Positions 1 to 9,764 of a stretch of DNA of 64,000 bases are shown here, in pieces. Source of the stretch: Candidatus Heimdallarchaeota archaeon (GTDB lineage Archaea > Asgardarchaeota > Heimdallarchaeia > Hodarchaeales > Hodarchaeaceae); assembly GCA_020353515.1 (NCBI GenBank), contig CP070695.1:3285532-3349531 (forward strand), given 5' to 3'. The translations under genes were made by a program, and so were the position numbers. The notes beneath the pieces are model-generated. The model made no database searches. It was given only the letters and a program-made list of their open reading frames with translations, and was not told where the DNA came from. The stretch's first letter is position 1; every line of letters begins with the position of its first letter.

Positions 1-543
1 AAGCTGCATCTCTTTTGCACTAGACTGGATATCCATTGGGAGATCAATATGAACAGGGCCAGGACGCCCTGTTACAGCTGTTTTAAACGCGTTATGTAAC
101 ACCCAGGGTAGCTGATCTAAGCTTGTTACTTGGTAACTACGCTTAACAACTGGTTTCATTATTGAAGGGAAATCTGCCCAATGTTTACGTTCAATCTCTT
201 GAAGAACACCGACACCTTGCCAATGGACATGAACTCCTCCAGTAATGACAATCATTCCGGTGGAATCAACAAATGCTGTTGCTACACCTATCACTGTATT
301 ACATCCCCCTGGTCCAATGCTTGTAAAAACTACTAAAGGTTTTCCAGTTACACGGAAATATCCATCTGCCAAATGACACGCAGATTGTTCATGTCTTACT
401 TGAATTAATGGAATTTCATGCTCTAAAAAGGCATCAACAAGTCCTAAACATCCATGGCCTGGAATTCCAATTGCATAAGGTACTTTTTGGGCTTTAATAT
501 ATTTTGCTACTGCTTCTCCACCAGTGAGTCTAGATGTAGTCAT
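1..543 (-). CDS. Acetolactate-synthase-like TPP enzyme, N-terminal part (cut by window edge)
   Basis: The reverse strand reads open for 181 codons from an ATG at 543 to the window edge. The translation has the N-terminal pyrimidine-binding domain of thiamine-diphosphate enzymes: GIPGHG near residue 30, then VRHEQSACHLADGY with the conserved catalytic glutamate, then SIGPGG and a TGRPGPVHIDLP segment. Family members cleave or join 2-keto acids (acetolactate synthase, glyoxylate carboligase, IolD). The substrate cannot be told from this half. It is the last visible gene of the minus-strand set with the dehydratase, dehydrogenase and creatininase-family hydrolase, which favours a sugar-acid or cyclitol catabolic role over valine synthesis; that part is inference. 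Confidence 0.85.
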   Translation of the reverse strand, partial: MTTSRLTGGEAVAKYIKAQKVPYAIGIPGHGCLGLVDAFLEHEIPLIQVRHEQSACHLADGYFRVTGKPLVVFTSIGPGGCNTVIGVATAFVDSTGMIVITGGVHVHWQGVGVLQEIERKHWADFPSIMKPVVKRSYQVTSLDQLPWVLHNAFKTAVTGRPGPVHIDLPMDIQSSAKEMQL

Positions 544-618
544 CTCTTTCACCTGAATTAAGTGACATATTAAGTAGAATGGAGGCTGTTTTTGAATATT
601 TAAGAACACTTTGAGATT

Positions 619-873
619 TTAATCCAAGTCTTGATAGATATTAACGCCACATTTTGGACAATAAATTGAATCAGGGGGTAATTTAATCCCACATCTTCTG
701 CAAAAGACATGTGTATACTTTTGTTCTTCCCTAATAACGTCTCTAAACCCAAAAGCCAGAGGAAGAAGTAGAAACAAGAATAAAAATGGAAAATCAAAGA
801 AAATGAACAAGATTAGACTTATTACAGAAATTGTAATAGATATAATAAAGATTAAAGCCAATTTAGTCTCCAT
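619..873 (-). CDS. Small membrane protein with C-terminal zinc ribbon
   Basis: This 84-residue protein has one long or two short hydrophobic segments (about residues 5-43), followed by a soluble tail with two CxxC knuckles (FCRRCG and YCPKCG). The tail is a typical zinc ribbon of the kind that ends many archaeal membrane proteins. It lies between the TPP enzyme and the dehydratase on the same strand with short gaps, so it may be co-transcribed. No specific function can be assigned; a link to the surrounding catabolic genes is not evident. Confidence 0.7.
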   Translation of the reverse strand: METKLALIFIISITISVISLILFIFFDFPFLFLFLLLPLAFGFRDVIREEQKYTHVFCRRCGIKLPPDSIYCPKCGVNIYQDLD

Positions 874-900
874 TCTGTTCCCAATTTTCTGGTTGATTAT

Positions 901-2568
901 TCAAAAAACTGCTCCTTTATCAGTAGAACGAACTAATTTGCGATATTTTTTCAAAACACTTCGATTTTTAGTGATCTTTTGAGGATTAGGGGTAAATTCT
1001 TGTAATCTAGTTTTTAATACTTTCTCCTCAAGTAATACATTTAATTTTCGATCAGGAATAGAATAAGATACTACATCGTTTTCTTTAATAACTCCTATTG
1101 GCCCACCAACAGCTGCTTCAGGAGAGACATGACCGATTACTGCTCCACGAGAGCTTCCAGAAAATCTACCATCAGTAACTAATGCAACATCCACCTCCAG
1201 TCCAGAAATTAATGAGGTGATCGAATGTTGCTCTCTCATCCCTGGTCCGCCGACAGGGCCCTCGTTCCTAACAATCATTACATCTCCAGATTTAATTTTA
1301 TCCGCCCAGAGTGCATCTAATCCAGATTCTAAAGATTCGAACACTCTTGCTGGCCCTTGATATTCCATCATCTTAGATTTTACAGCTACCTGTTTAATGA
1401 CAGCGCCATCAGGAGCCATATTGCCATATAGAATAGCAATTCCTCCTTGTTTTCGGACTGGTGTTTGTAAACTGTGAATTATAGAATCTTTGATTTTCTT
1501 AAAGGGAAAGAGATCAAGATTTTCTCTGATAGTTTTCCCTGTCACGGTTATAATCTCAGTGAAGAGGTTTTGAGCAAGTTTGGACATAATAGAAGGAATC
1601 CCTCCAGAACGATCCAGATGCCAAATAGAATGTGCTCCAGCTGGTTTTAATGAACACAAAACGGGAGTTTTTTGACTAATCTCATCAAATTTTCTCAGAT
1701 TGAGATCTAATTCAAGCTCTTCTGCTAAAGCGATTAAATGAAGTACTGAGTTTAGACTTCCCCCCAAAGCCATATCAATAGTAATAGCATTCATTAATGC
1801 TTTTTCATTCATTATCTGTTTTGGTAAAAGAGGGATTCTTAATAGATTCATGATTTGTTTGCCACTATTACGGGCGATTCTCAACTTGTCTGCCATTACT
1901 CCATGACTGGTAGCACAACCTGGTAATGACATTCCCAATGCCTCCGTGATAGCAGCCATGGTATTTGCGGTACCTAGCATACTGCAGGAGCCAGCAGAAG
2001 GACAAGCCAGCTCTTCAACATGAAAAAGTTCTTGTTCGGTCATTTCTCCTTTTCGAACTTTTCCAATAAACTCTCTCATTTCTACAAGACTTATTTCTTC
2101 TCCATTATACCATCCAGGAAGCATCGGTCCACCTGTAACAATGACTGATGGAATATTAAGCCGTGCGGCAGCCATCAGATGAGCAGGGACAGTCTTATCA
2201 CATGATGGAATTAGAACCATTCCATCAAATCCATGAGCTTCAATCATTATCTCAATTGAATCAACAATGATATCTCTACTTGGTAAGGAATACTTCATTC
2301 CTTGTGTTCCCTGAGCAATTCCGTCACAGACAGCAACAGTATTAAATTCAAAAGGAATACCCCCAGACATTAATATGCCTTCTTTAACCGCTTCAGCTAT
2401 TTTGTTCAGATGTACATGTCCAGGTACAATTTCGGTAAAGGAGTTTACCACGCTGATCCATGGTCTGTCTATATCTTCCTGTCCTAAACCCATACTCTTT
2501 AATAAAGCGCGTGCGGCAGCTCTTTGAATACCATCTTTGATTTTTGTGCTTTTCATAATAAGATCCAT
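901..2568 (-). CDS. IlvD/Edd-family dehydratase (dihydroxy-acid or sugar-acid dehydratase)
   Basis: About 555 residues, the usual length for the family. It is an iron-sulphur dehydratase that converts 2,3-dihydroxy acids to 2-keto acids. Counting from the chosen start, candidate cluster ligands are C81 (AVCDGIAQG), C123 (PSCDKTVPA) and C195 (AGSCSMLG); the C-terminal TDGRFSG and [12 protein letters not shown] motifs are intact. The frame stays open upstream to 2649, but that would overlap the preceding gene by 65 bases. The ATG at 2568, preceded by GAGAGA and 16 bases after the upstream stop at 2585, is preferred; ATG 2556 is also possible. The neighbours favour a sugar-acid substrate over branched-chain amino acid synthesis. 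Confidence 0.9.
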   Translation of the reverse strand: MDLIMKSTKIKDGIQRAAARALLKSMGLGQEDIDRPWISVVNSFTEIVPGHVHLNKIAEAVKEGILMSGGIPFEFNTVAVCDGIAQGTQGMKYSLPSRDIIVDSIEIMIEAHGFDGMVLIPSCDKTVPAHLMAAARLNIPSVIVTGGPMLPGWYNGEEISLVEMREFIGKVRKGEMTEQELFHVEELACPSAGSCSMLGTANTMAAITEALGMSLPGCATSHGVMADKLRIARNSGKQIMNLLRIPLLPKQIMNEKALMNAITIDMALGGSLNSVLHLIALAEELELDLNLRKFDEISQKTPVLCSLKPAGAHSIWHLDRSGGIPSIMSKLAQNLFTEIITVTGKTIRENLDLFPFKKIKDSIIHSLQTPVRKQGGIAILYGNMAPDGAVIKQVAVKSKMMEYQGPARVFESLESGLDALWADKIKSGDVMIVRNEGPVGGPGMREQHSITSLISGLEVDVALVTDGRFSGSSRGAVIGHVSPEAAVGGPIGVIKENDVVSYSIPDRKLNVLLEEKVLKTRLQEFTPNPQKITKNRSVLKKYRKLVRSTDKGAVF

Positions 2569-2584
2569 TCTCTCTAGACTTTTA

Positions 2585-3670
2585 TTATTCCATTTCGTCA
2601 GGATGTTCTTCTTTATGCGTCTTACAGGAGATATGAGCAGCCTGAGCAAATTGTTGTATTTTTTTCCCTTCCTCAGGAGTTACTTCAGGTTCGGTGTCAT
2701 TAATTATCGCTGCAATGAAGTGGTGAACAGCATTCGAAAAACTAGCTTGCCAATCAGTCTCTATATCGAAATACTCTTTCAATTCTCCATTAAGAAAACT
2801 TATTACGGGAGCTTCATTCCGTATAGTCTTCGCAGTACACTGATTTATCCAAATGTAACCGTTGTCACCCGTAAGCTCAACCCGTTCATCAGCTGCATAA
2901 TAGTTCGATGGAAATTCACAATTTCGTGAATATGTAATATCCATACTTCCATTTGTCCTTGGTGTTTTATACTTCCAGATGAATTTTGCTGGGGAATCGA
3001 TTTTAGGTTCACCATCATCTTCAACGATACCTATGGAGTCGATCCATCCATAAACGGATTCAACTTCTGATTCTATAAACCATCTAGCAATACTCCATTT
3101 ATGGTACCCGTCGTCCCAACATATCGGCCCTCCTCCGCATTGATCTCGATCAAGTCTCCAAAGCCAGGCCTCTAAAGGCACTTCCCAACCACCAGTTCCT
3201 ATTCCTAATTTTATATGAATTGAAGAGACACGGCCTATTTTTCCTTCATCAATCATCGTTTTTGCTAAAATATACGGTGGATAAAAACGAAAATTCTCAA
3301 AAACCCGAAATTTTACACCTGCTTTTTTCGTGGCTGTTATCATCTCATCACATTCTTTGAGAGAATTAGCCATAGGTTTTTGTACCGAGATATGTTTTCC
3401 TGCTTCTGCTGCTTCTATAGTTAAAGGAGCATGAAGGTGGTGTGGAACTAATAACTCCACCGCGTCTATCTTATCATTTTTTAGCATCATTGAGAAATCT
3501 GAGTAGACTCTTTCCTTGGGAACATTCCATTCAGCTGCTTTTTCCTGTGCTTTGGTAGTTTCCACATCACAAAGAGCATATACAGTTGCATTAGGATTTT
3601 CTAAATAACCAGGATAATGTAAATCACTAATTCGGCCGCATCCTACTATTGCAAAGTTTAATTTCTTCAT
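2585..3670 (-). CDS. Gfo/Idh/MocA-family NAD(P)-dependent oxidoreductase
   Basis: The 361-residue protein begins with a Rossmann fold (VGCGRIS near residue 10). It carries the family lysine in QKPMA (K98, where EKP is usual), followed by the C-terminal sheet domain with a GGGP...DDGYHKW segment that supplies the catalytic Asp/His. Members oxidise or reduce sugars and inositols. The gene lies 81 bases after the creatininase-family gene and 16 bases before the dehydratase, so a shared transcript is likely. The substrate is unknown; inositol, glucose-like sugars or aldonates are possible. Confidence 0.88.
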   Translation of the reverse strand: MKKLNFAIVGCGRISDLHYPGYLENPNATVYALCDVETTKAQEKAAEWNVPKERVYSDFSMMLKNDKIDAVELLVPHHLHAPLTIEAAEAGKHISVQKPMANSLKECDEMITATKKAGVKFRVFENFRFYPPYILAKTMIDEGKIGRVSSIHIKLGIGTGGWEVPLEAWLWRLDRDQCGGGPICWDDGYHKWSIARWFIESEVESVYGWIDSIGIVEDDGEPKIDSPAKFIWKYKTPRTNGSMDITYSRNCEFPSNYYAADERVELTGDNGYIWINQCTAKTIRNEAPVISFLNGELKEYFDIETDWQASFSNAVHHFIAAIINDTEPEVTPEEGKKIQQFAQAAHISCKTHKEEHPDEME

Positions 3671-3751
3671 TATCCTTTATTCCTTTTAATTTTAGCTAGT
3701 ATCTAAAATATCCTGAGAGTATTTGATCATTTAAATCGTGAGATAGATAGT

Positions 3752-4510
3752 TTAATCTTTTAATTCCTTTTTAATTTCATCAACAAGAATTGATACTAGT
3801 TTTTCGATGTAAACCTCACCCTTTTCACGTGTTGCCGTTGAAGGATCTCCTAAGATACCATTTTTTGTCAGCGCAGTCATTCCTTTTTCAAAAATTAGTT
3901 GTGATTGTTCTGCTCCAATTTCTCCAACATACCCAATTTCAAATCGTTCTTTTTTAACGAGATCATTTGCTAAAGCTAACATAAAAGAGGTTTCAGATTC
4001 TCCTGCATGGGCCCCAGATTCTTCCCCCGAGACCCCAAATTCCCCTGATAATTTATGTAGAATATCCAAAAGCCCGAAAAGGTCTGTGTAACCAAATATT
4101 TTACATTCAGGATACTCGTCTTTTATCTCATCAATAGCTTCTTGTGTTGATTTAAAATTCCCACCATGACTTGGTATCAAAATTATATTCTTAAAACCAT
4201 GATGGGCAAGACTGTGTACATAATCGTGAATAACAGCTTTCAAAGTTGATTCTTTATATGAAATTGTACCAGGAAAAGCTAAATGATGACTCGAACATCC
4301 GACTCTTATTGTGGGGGCTTGTAAAGCTTTTTTTAACATGATTGCTACTTTATTAGCAAGAACATCACCGATAAGCGAATCCGTGAGGGTTGGTAAGTGA
4401 GGCCCGTGCTGTTCAATAGACCCAATGCCAAATACTACTGTTGTATACCCCTGATTAATTGTCTCCTTAATATCTTGCCAATTCATTTCCTCAATTCGTA
4501 CTGTGTTCAT
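3752..4510 (-). CDS. Creatininase-family (creatinine amidohydrolase) metal-dependent hydrolase
   Basis: At 252 residues it matches the creatininase fold. It has GSIEQHGPHLP near the N-terminus (Glu and His metal ligands), then TDSLIGD (Asp ligand), HHLAFPGT, PSHGGN and SGAHAGESET with the last conserved His and Glu. Family members open cyclic amides or cyclic ketones; known examples include creatininase, FAPy deformylase-type enzymes and the diketo-inositol hydrolase of an alternative inositol pathway. It is the first gene of the minus-strand set with the dehydrogenase and dehydratase, which makes a cyclitol or lactone-type substrate attractive. That is context only. Confidence 0.85.
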   Translation of the reverse strand: MNTVRIEEMNWQDIKETINQGYTTVVFGIGSIEQHGPHLPTLTDSLIGDVLANKVAIMLKKALQAPTIRVGCSSHHLAFPGTISYKESTLKAVIHDYVHSLAHHGFKNIILIPSHGGNFKSTQEAIDEIKDEYPECKIFGYTDLFGLLDILHKLSGEFGVSGEESGAHAGESETSFMLALANDLVKKERFEIGYVGEIGAEQSQLIFEKGMTALTKNGILGDPSTATREKGEVYIEKLVSILVDEIKKELKD

Positions 4511-4625
4511 GACAAATCCATCCTTATTCTACTCTTTCTAGAATGATTATTAAATATCTCACGATAGAGAAGAAGATTATGAATTACAATGAAATCAGAT
4601 CACGTTTTATTTTAGGGGTAGAAAG

Positions 4626-5501
4626 ATGAGTCATAATGAGAGGTTTTCTCCAGGAGGACATTACGTAAATATTCGAGGAATTAAGCTATGGTATTATGTA
4701 CAGGGGAGTGGACCTGTTTTATTGGTACAACCAGGTGGCGCTGGTTGGGGTGGAGATGCTAGTCCCTATATTGAGACTCTCAAACCTTTTGAAAAAGTAA
4801 GAACAGTGATTTATCTTGAACCACGAGGGATTGGACGTTCACAGCGATTAACTGATCCTCATGCATATAAAATGGAAGAATATGTTAAGGATATTGAATC
4901 CCTAAGAAACTATTTTGGAGCCCCGCAAATTGCGATCGCAGGTCATAGTCATGGCGGATTTGTAGCGTTGAAATATGCCCTGCAATACCCAAAAATGGTC
5001 GAGAGTCTTCTTTTAATCGATACTAGCCCTTACATCTATTTTGGGGATTATCATAGTTGGTTATCAAAGAGAAAAGGATATAGAGAAGCATCTTCCGCGC
5101 TTAAAAAGCTTCAAAATGACGTTTCCCTTTCTGACGATGAGAAGGAAAGAGCTACGCTGAAGATTTTATTGCCAGTAATCCATTTTTATGATTTTGATAA
5201 AGTTTCAACCCAAGTCAATAATTATTTAACGAATATGGTTGTTTCAGCCAAACCCCACCAGTACTTCAATCACTATGAAGCTCCAAAATATGATCTCAGA
5301 GAATCTATCCAGCAAATTAATGCTCCCACCCTTATCATAAATGGGGATGATGACATGCCTCATATCGTATTAGGATCTAAATATCTTCACGATCATTTGT
5401 CCTTAGTAAATCATGTCGTAATCGAAAACTGTGGTCATTGGCCAATGATTGAGGCCCCTGATTCATTTTTCAGGGCAGCTATCCCCTTCTTATCACAATA
5501 A
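4626..5501 (+). CDS. Alpha/beta hydrolase (proline iminopeptidase-like)
   Basis: A 291-residue soluble alpha/beta hydrolase. The nucleophile elbow GHSHGG places the serine at residue 108. The acid is in NGDDDM (241-243) and the base is H271 in NCGHWP. The oxyanion region QPGGAGWGGD and the EPRGIGRS loop recall the S33 prolyl-aminopeptidase branch, so a peptidase or esterase role is likely. The start has a GGGGTAGAAAG stretch just upstream of ATG. It begins a plus-strand run with the M28 peptidase 78 bases downstream, which would fit peptide breakdown. Confidence 0.85.
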   Translation: MSHNERFSPGGHYVNIRGIKLWYYVQGSGPVLLVQPGGAGWGGDASPYIETLKPFEKVRTVIYLEPRGIGRSQRLTDPHAYKMEEYVKDIESLRNYFGAPQIAIAGHSHGGFVALKYALQYPKMVESLLLIDTSPYIYFGDYHSWLSKRKGYREASSALKKLQNDVSLSDDEKERATLKILLPVIHFYDFDKVSTQVNNYLTNMVVSAKPHQYFNHYEAPKYDLRESIQQINAPTLIINGDDDMPHIVLGSKYLHDHLSLVNHVVIENCGHWPMIEAPDSFFRAAIPFLSQ

Positions 5502-5579
5502 AATTCTAAAGCTCAATATTGAAAATGCATGATTATTCTAGCTTCTCCCTAACTTAAAAACACTGTTTTTAGGTGAAAC

Positions 5580-6839
5580 GTGTTGGAAGATAGCAAACAT
5601 AGAATAGATCCATCGGGTCAAAGAATGATTGACTTTATTCAGAGAATATTTGATGAAGTGGGACCACGATTGGCTGGTTCAGAAGAAGAGATGAAAGCTG
5701 GAAACATCATTCAAGAGGAACTTTCAACTTTTTGCGATGAAGTAATCCAAGAAAAATTTTCTTGTCGTCCCGGAGGTTTCTTGGATTTCATCTGGATTAC
5801 GGCTTTATTCTATCTAGCTGGAATACTAGCATATTTTCTTATCCATCCTTTGATATCGAGTCTTCTTATTTTCCTTGCACTCGCAGTCTATATTGTCCAA
5901 TTGAACCTACTTTACGAAGTAATAGACATATTATTTCCTAAAAAAGTAGAATTTCATATTGTAGGAAAAATTAAACCTCAAAAGGAATCTCGGAATCTAG
6001 TTCTCTTATCAGGCCACCATGACTCTGCTTATGAATTCCCGTTATTGAGTAAATTAGGAGAAAAATCTGCTATTATAATAATTGCGGCAGTCGTGATTGC
6101 ATTATTAAGTATCTTTCTTGGAGTTTTAAGAACTGTTATACAAATATCTCTGGATCTATCTTCATCTCAAGTGGATCCTTTTGTATTTCTTCAGACAACC
6201 CAAAACTTGACCTTTGTCAATGTGATTGATACAATTCAAATAATAATATTCCCTATTGGAGCTATCTTAGTGATTATTTTAGCTTTTTTTCTTCGTTCAA
6301 ACAAAGTTGTTTTTGGAGCTAATGACAATCTAACCGCTGTTGCAGCCATATTAGAGTGTGGAAAATTCATCTCTCAAAATAAACTAAAATACACAGAAAT
6401 CTGGTTAATTAGTTTTGCAGGTGAAGAGCATATGAGAGGGTCAAAACGTTTTGTTTCTCAGCATTACGAGGAGCTTAAACAAAGACAGGCGCTATTATTA
6501 AACCTAGAATGTTTAAGTGCTGATAAATTCTTAGTGGCCACAGCAGAAAACATGTACTTAGCGAAACATTCACCTTTAGTGTTCGAGAAGGTTTCGCAGG
6601 CTGCCAAAAGAGTAAGAGTCCCTGTTGAGGTTGGGCCGCTTAGGTTTGCTGGATCTGATGCCGCTAACTTTTCACGTAAGGGGCTACATGCAACAACAAT
6701 ATTTGGACTATCAACTACGGGCGTTCCAGATTATTGGCACACTTTGAACGATACACCAGATAAATTATCTGGCCCGAGTATTGCAAAGGGAGCTGAAATT
6801 GTTCTTCAATTCGTATATGATGTTGATAGTTTTGGCTAG
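5580..6839 (+). CDS. Membrane-anchored M28-family zinc aminopeptidase
   Basis: The 419-residue protein has the co-catalytic zinc-site residues of M28 peptidases: H147/D148 in SGHHDSA, D249 in GANDN, the E282-E283 pair in AGEEH, D360 in AGSDAAN and H387 in DYWHTLND. Four hydrophobic segments (about 70-88, 92-112, 163-185 and 216-237) make it a membrane protein. The last two lie inside the catalytic domain, between the first and second metal ligands. The start is GTG at 5580 with AGGTG about six bases upstream. It follows the S33-like hydrolase, so both may act on peptides. The side of the membrane on which the active site lies is not determined. Confidence 0.87.
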   Translation: MLEDSKHRIDPSGQRMIDFIQRIFDEVGPRLAGSEEEMKAGNIIQEELSTFCDEVIQEKFSCRPGGFLDFIWITALFYLAGILAYFLIHPLISSLLIFLALAVYIVQLNLLYEVIDILFPKKVEFHIVGKIKPQKESRNLVLLSGHHDSAYEFPLLSKLGEKSAIIIIAAVVIALLSIFLGVLRTVIQISLDLSSSQVDPFVFLQTTQNLTFVNVIDTIQIIIFPIGAILVIILAFFLRSNKVVFGANDNLTAVAAILECGKFISQNKLKYTEIWLISFAGEEHMRGSKRFVSQHYEELKQRQALLLNLECLSADKFLVATAENMYLAKHSPLVFEKVSQAAKRVRVPVEVGPLRFAGSDAANFSRKGLHATTIFGLSTTGVPDYWHTLNDTPDKLSGPSIAKGAEIVLQFVYDVDSFG

Positions 6840-6910
6840 ACAGGTCAGGAGTAAAAATATCCTCCAATGCAAAAAACTTCGGAGTTTAAATTGGATTATA
6901 TTGATGTTAA

Positions 6911-7564
6911 TTGAAGAGTATGAGATATTCTACAAAGTGGTTCATTCAACTCAAAAGCCAAATTTTAGGAAACCATCATATTGGCTCTGTAGAAAATTGG
7001 AAACAGCACTTGATTTCGCTTTATATCATTCGTAAAAATGATGGAATCTGTTTATTTTCCCATCATTTCCAACTTGGATTGATATCTCAAATCGAAAACC
7101 AATTAGTAGGAATGGGATTCACTGCTCTTGCTAGGATGATGCAAGAAATCGTCGATAGCTCATCTCGGTTAAATAAGATAGATTTAGGAGAAAAAAAAGT
7201 ACTAATTGACGAACGAAAAAATCTACTAGCTGTTCTGGTCACAACACAAGATAATTCGTTTCTACATAAAAAACTCGAAGAATTGACAGATCATTTTGAG
7301 AAAATATTCGAGTTACAACAACAGATAAACCTAGAAACCTGTGTTCGACTAGAAGATTATGCACTGACCTCAGAATTAGTTTCATTAGTTTTTAAAGATC
7401 GTCCTAAACGTGTGTTGGAAATTATTCCTGTGATATTCAAATCAATCAGAAAAAACGATTCTATTTTTTCTAATCAAGAAAAAAAATTATTAAAACGACT
7501 TAATCCTGCCTATGCGAAAGAGATAGAGTCAGCTAGAGAGGTTAAGAAGACTATTATTAAATAG
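6911..7564 (+). CDS. Longin/roadblock-like domain protein
   Basis: About 217 residues. The segment YIIRKNDGICLFSHHF, followed by an amphipathic helix and then KKVLIDERKNLLAVLVTT, is the beta-beta-alpha pattern of archaeal longin/roadblock-like sensor domains, which in Asgard archaea are often partners of small GTPases. The C-terminal 90 residues are helical and charged. The start is uncertain: TTG 6911 and ATG 6920 are in frame. The 3' end overlaps the convergent DmpA-family gene by eight bases. Assignment rests on pattern only; no GTPase is visible nearby. Confidence 0.6.
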   Translation: MKSMRYSTKWFIQLKSQILGNHHIGSVENWKQHLISLYIIRKNDGICLFSHHFQLGLISQIENQLVGMGFTALARMMQEIVDSSSRLNKIDLGEKKVLIDERKNLLAVLVTTQDNSFLHKKLEELTDHFEKIFELQQQINLETCVRLEDYALTSELVSLVFKDRPKRVLEIIPVIFKSIRKNDSIFSNQEKKLLKRLNPAYAKEIESAREVKKTIIK

Positions 7565-8675
7565 ATGGTGGATTAGGAAGGTCAGCAAGATCTAATGATA
7601 CTCTTATGTTATTATCACGACCTACCATTGTTTCCGCGGCTAACATTGCATTATAGATTGCTTCCTGCACCAAATCGATGGTAATTCTATAAACATCTGA
7701 AAGTAAAGGATTAAATTCATTTAACAGTCTTCCGTTAAGAAAAGGGCTTTTTTTACCATGTACAACTTTATTTTGTGTCGAGAAGGCAAGTACAAAATCT
7801 CCACTCGTGTGACTTAATATTGATCCAGTCCTAGCGATACCTAACGCTCCCCTGTGGGCTAATCTATTAAGCTGACGACTATTAAGGGGTAAGTCTGTTG
7901 CAATAATGACGATGATTGATCCCCCACCTAGTTTAGCAACCCATTCATCGTCAGCTTTTGGAAGGTATTGTTTCCGATCGAGAATTGACGCCATTTCCGT
8001 CCCATAGAAGTTAAAGTCTCTAAATCTACCAAAATTTGGTGTAACCAGTGCTCCTATATGATAAACATCATCATTACCAATTCGTGCATTAGGTACAACC
8101 CTTGAAGCGGTACCAACTCCGCTTTTCAGTTCAAAAACCTGCATTCCAGTACCAGCACCAATGTTTCCTTGCTTAATGCTAGATGATTTTGCTTGAGCAA
8201 TGGCCTCGAAGACATGCTCCTCTTTAACATGTCGCCCCTGGATGTCATTTAAGTATCCATCAAAACATTCGGTGACAATAGGTGCTACTGATCCTGTTTT
8301 CACACCTATTTCTGGATTTTCACTTATGGCGTGGCTTATTAATGCGTTAAAAACTAATCCAACATTCAAGGTATTTGTTATTGCTATCGGGGTTTCTATT
8401 ACCCCTGTTTCGAGGATTTGGGAGATACAAGTAGCTTTACCATAACCATTAGCGATAAAAACACCTGCAGGAACTTTCTCCTTAAAGACATTCCCACTGT
8501 GCGGAAGAATCATTGTTACACCTGTTCGAATTGGACCTTCTCCAGGTACTAAAGCACCTTCACCTTCAATAATGGTTTTGTTGCCAACTTTCACCCCAGG
8601 AATATCTGTTATGGCGTTTTCCTGACCTGTTTCATAACTCCCACAGGACCAACCTAAATTTCGCAGATTTATCAT
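7557..8675 (-). CDS. P1/DmpA-family N-terminal-nucleophile peptidase
   Basis: This 372-residue protein matches L-aminopeptidase/D-esterase (DmpA). It opens with NAITDIPGVKVG, then has a GPIRTGVTMILPH stretch and the core GNIGAGTGM...GVGTASRVV, where family members self-cleave and expose the nucleophile. The C-terminal part (IIVIIATDLPL, RLAHRGALGIARTGS) is also typical. Such enzymes release N-terminal residues from peptides, amides or beta-peptides. It converges on the longin-like gene and is divergent from the GNAT gene. The exact substrate cannot be read from the sequence. Confidence 0.88.
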   Translation of the reverse strand: MINLRNLGWSCGSYETGQENAITDIPGVKVGNKTIIEGEGALVPGEGPIRTGVTMILPHSGNVFKEKVPAGVFIANGYGKATCISQILETGVIETPIAITNTLNVGLVFNALISHAISENPEIGVKTGSVAPIVTECFDGYLNDIQGRHVKEEHVFEAIAQAKSSSIKQGNIGAGTGMQVFELKSGVGTASRVVPNARIGNDDVYHIGALVTPNFGRFRDFNFYGTEMASILDRKQYLPKADDEWVAKLGGGSIIVIIATDLPLNSRQLNRLAHRGALGIARTGSILSHTSGDFVLAFSTQNKVVHGKKSPFLNGRLLNEFNPLLSDVYRITIDLVQEAIYNAMLAAETMVGRDNNIRVSLDLADLPNPPSI

Positions 8676-8757
8676 GATTTAGGCTTGATAGTAAGCATTC
8701 TTAAAAAACAGGGGTTTTTCATTTCATTTGAAATAAGACTCTCTAACCTTTGCTATA

Positions 8758-9570
8758 ATGCCTTTGAGGATTTATGTGTTGGAAATAAAATCAATTTCGA
8801 AAAAGAATTTGGAACTGATCCGTAAATGTGTTAAATTGGCTGATACTGATTATTTTGACAACATAGTTTTACTGGGTGACCTCTTTCCTCCTTGTATTAA
8901 ACTGACAGATATTTACGGCATCTTCAATGATAATACTCTAATATCGTTTTTCACTGTTTTTAAAGGATTTAAAGTTCCCTCTGTGGTTCTTCCAAGTAAT
9001 TTATCTGGGATCGAATCATTTATTCTTTCTAATCTGGATAAAATAATACACAAAGAATTTACTTTGGTTTCATTCACTCTGAGTAGGAATAACTTGATCA
9101 ATCATTATCAAATTAAAGATGAAAGTTCTGAATATTGCATGATCACTGATCAGACTAGTTTTACACCAAAAACATCTGATCTCATCTTTAAACAGGTAAC
9201 CAAAGATAATATCAACCGTATTGATAGGTTTTATAGAGCGATTGACACTTATCCATGGAATCCTATTCAGATAGAAAGTAATTTTTATTTCTACTTTGAA
9301 AAAGATAATAAGATAATTGCTTGTGGAGGGACACACTTTGAAACTCCTGATGTGGCGCATCTAGGAAATATAATTGTGTTAGCTGAATTCCGTGGACAGT
9401 CTTTAGGGTCAGCTTTAGTTTCAACCATCACAAGCAATATCCTTAGATCTAAATCCTATGCAACTTTATTTGTTACTCAAGATAACCTTCCTGCTATTAA
9501 TCTCTATAAAAAATTAGGTTTCTTTCATCATAAACCAGTGTCAATTTTTTCTTGTAAAAGAACCTTTTAA
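8758..9570 (+). CDS. GNAT-family N-acetyltransferase
   Basis: The 270-residue protein carries its GNAT domain in the C-terminal half (about residues 140-262). The acetyl-CoA loop is in LAEFRGQSLGSALV and the C-terminal TQDNLPAINLYKKLGF is the usual beta5-alpha4 signature. The first 130 residues are another alpha/beta region, possibly a second degenerate GNAT domain. ATG 8758 is used; an in-frame GTG at 8776 is possible. The acceptor is unknown. Confidence 0.82.
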   Translation: MPLRIYVLEIKSISKKNLELIRKCVKLADTDYFDNIVLLGDLFPPCIKLTDIYGIFNDNTLISFFTVFKGFKVPSVVLPSNLSGIESFILSNLDKIIHKEFTLVSFTLSRNNLINHYQIKDESSEYCMITDQTSFTPKTSDLIFKQVTKDNINRIDRFYRAIDTYPWNPIQIESNFYFYFEKDNKIIACGGTHFETPDVAHLGNIIVLAEFRGQSLGSALVSTITSNILRSKSYATLFVTQDNLPAINLYKKLGFFHHKPVSIFSCKRTF

Positions 9571-9666
9571 TCCCCGCTATTTTCTCTCTTTGCAGTATTT
9601 AGAATACTAGGGTCTTAAAAATAAAATAGAGATGGTTTTTACTGAATATTCAAATACCAACCCTAA

Positions 9667-9673
9667 TATATAA
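9667..9673 (+). promoter_or_regulatory. Candidate archaeal TATA box
   Basis: TATATAA lies in an AT-rich gap about 92 bases before the longin/receiver gene. With the usual TATA-to-start distance of about 25 bases it would give a leader of roughly 65 bases. No B-recognition element is convincing, and similar AT runs are common in this genome. Confidence 0.3.
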
Positions 9674-9764
9674 ACACAGATTAAAAATTACCAACTAAAT
9701 CGATTTACATGAATTTTCGATTTCATGCAACAACACCTTTACACCGCCTTTCAAGGAAATTCTA

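Noticed and set aside
901..2568. Assigning the dehydratase to valine/isoleucine synthesis as ilvD
   Set aside because: The TPP gene next to it could suggest this, but the creatininase-family and MocA neighbours and lack of ilvC or ilvN argue for another substrate, so no gene symbol was given.
2569..2649. N-terminal extension of the dehydratase
   Set aside because: It overlaps the dehydrogenase gene by 65 bases and lacks family similarity; ATG 2568 with GAGAGA fits better.
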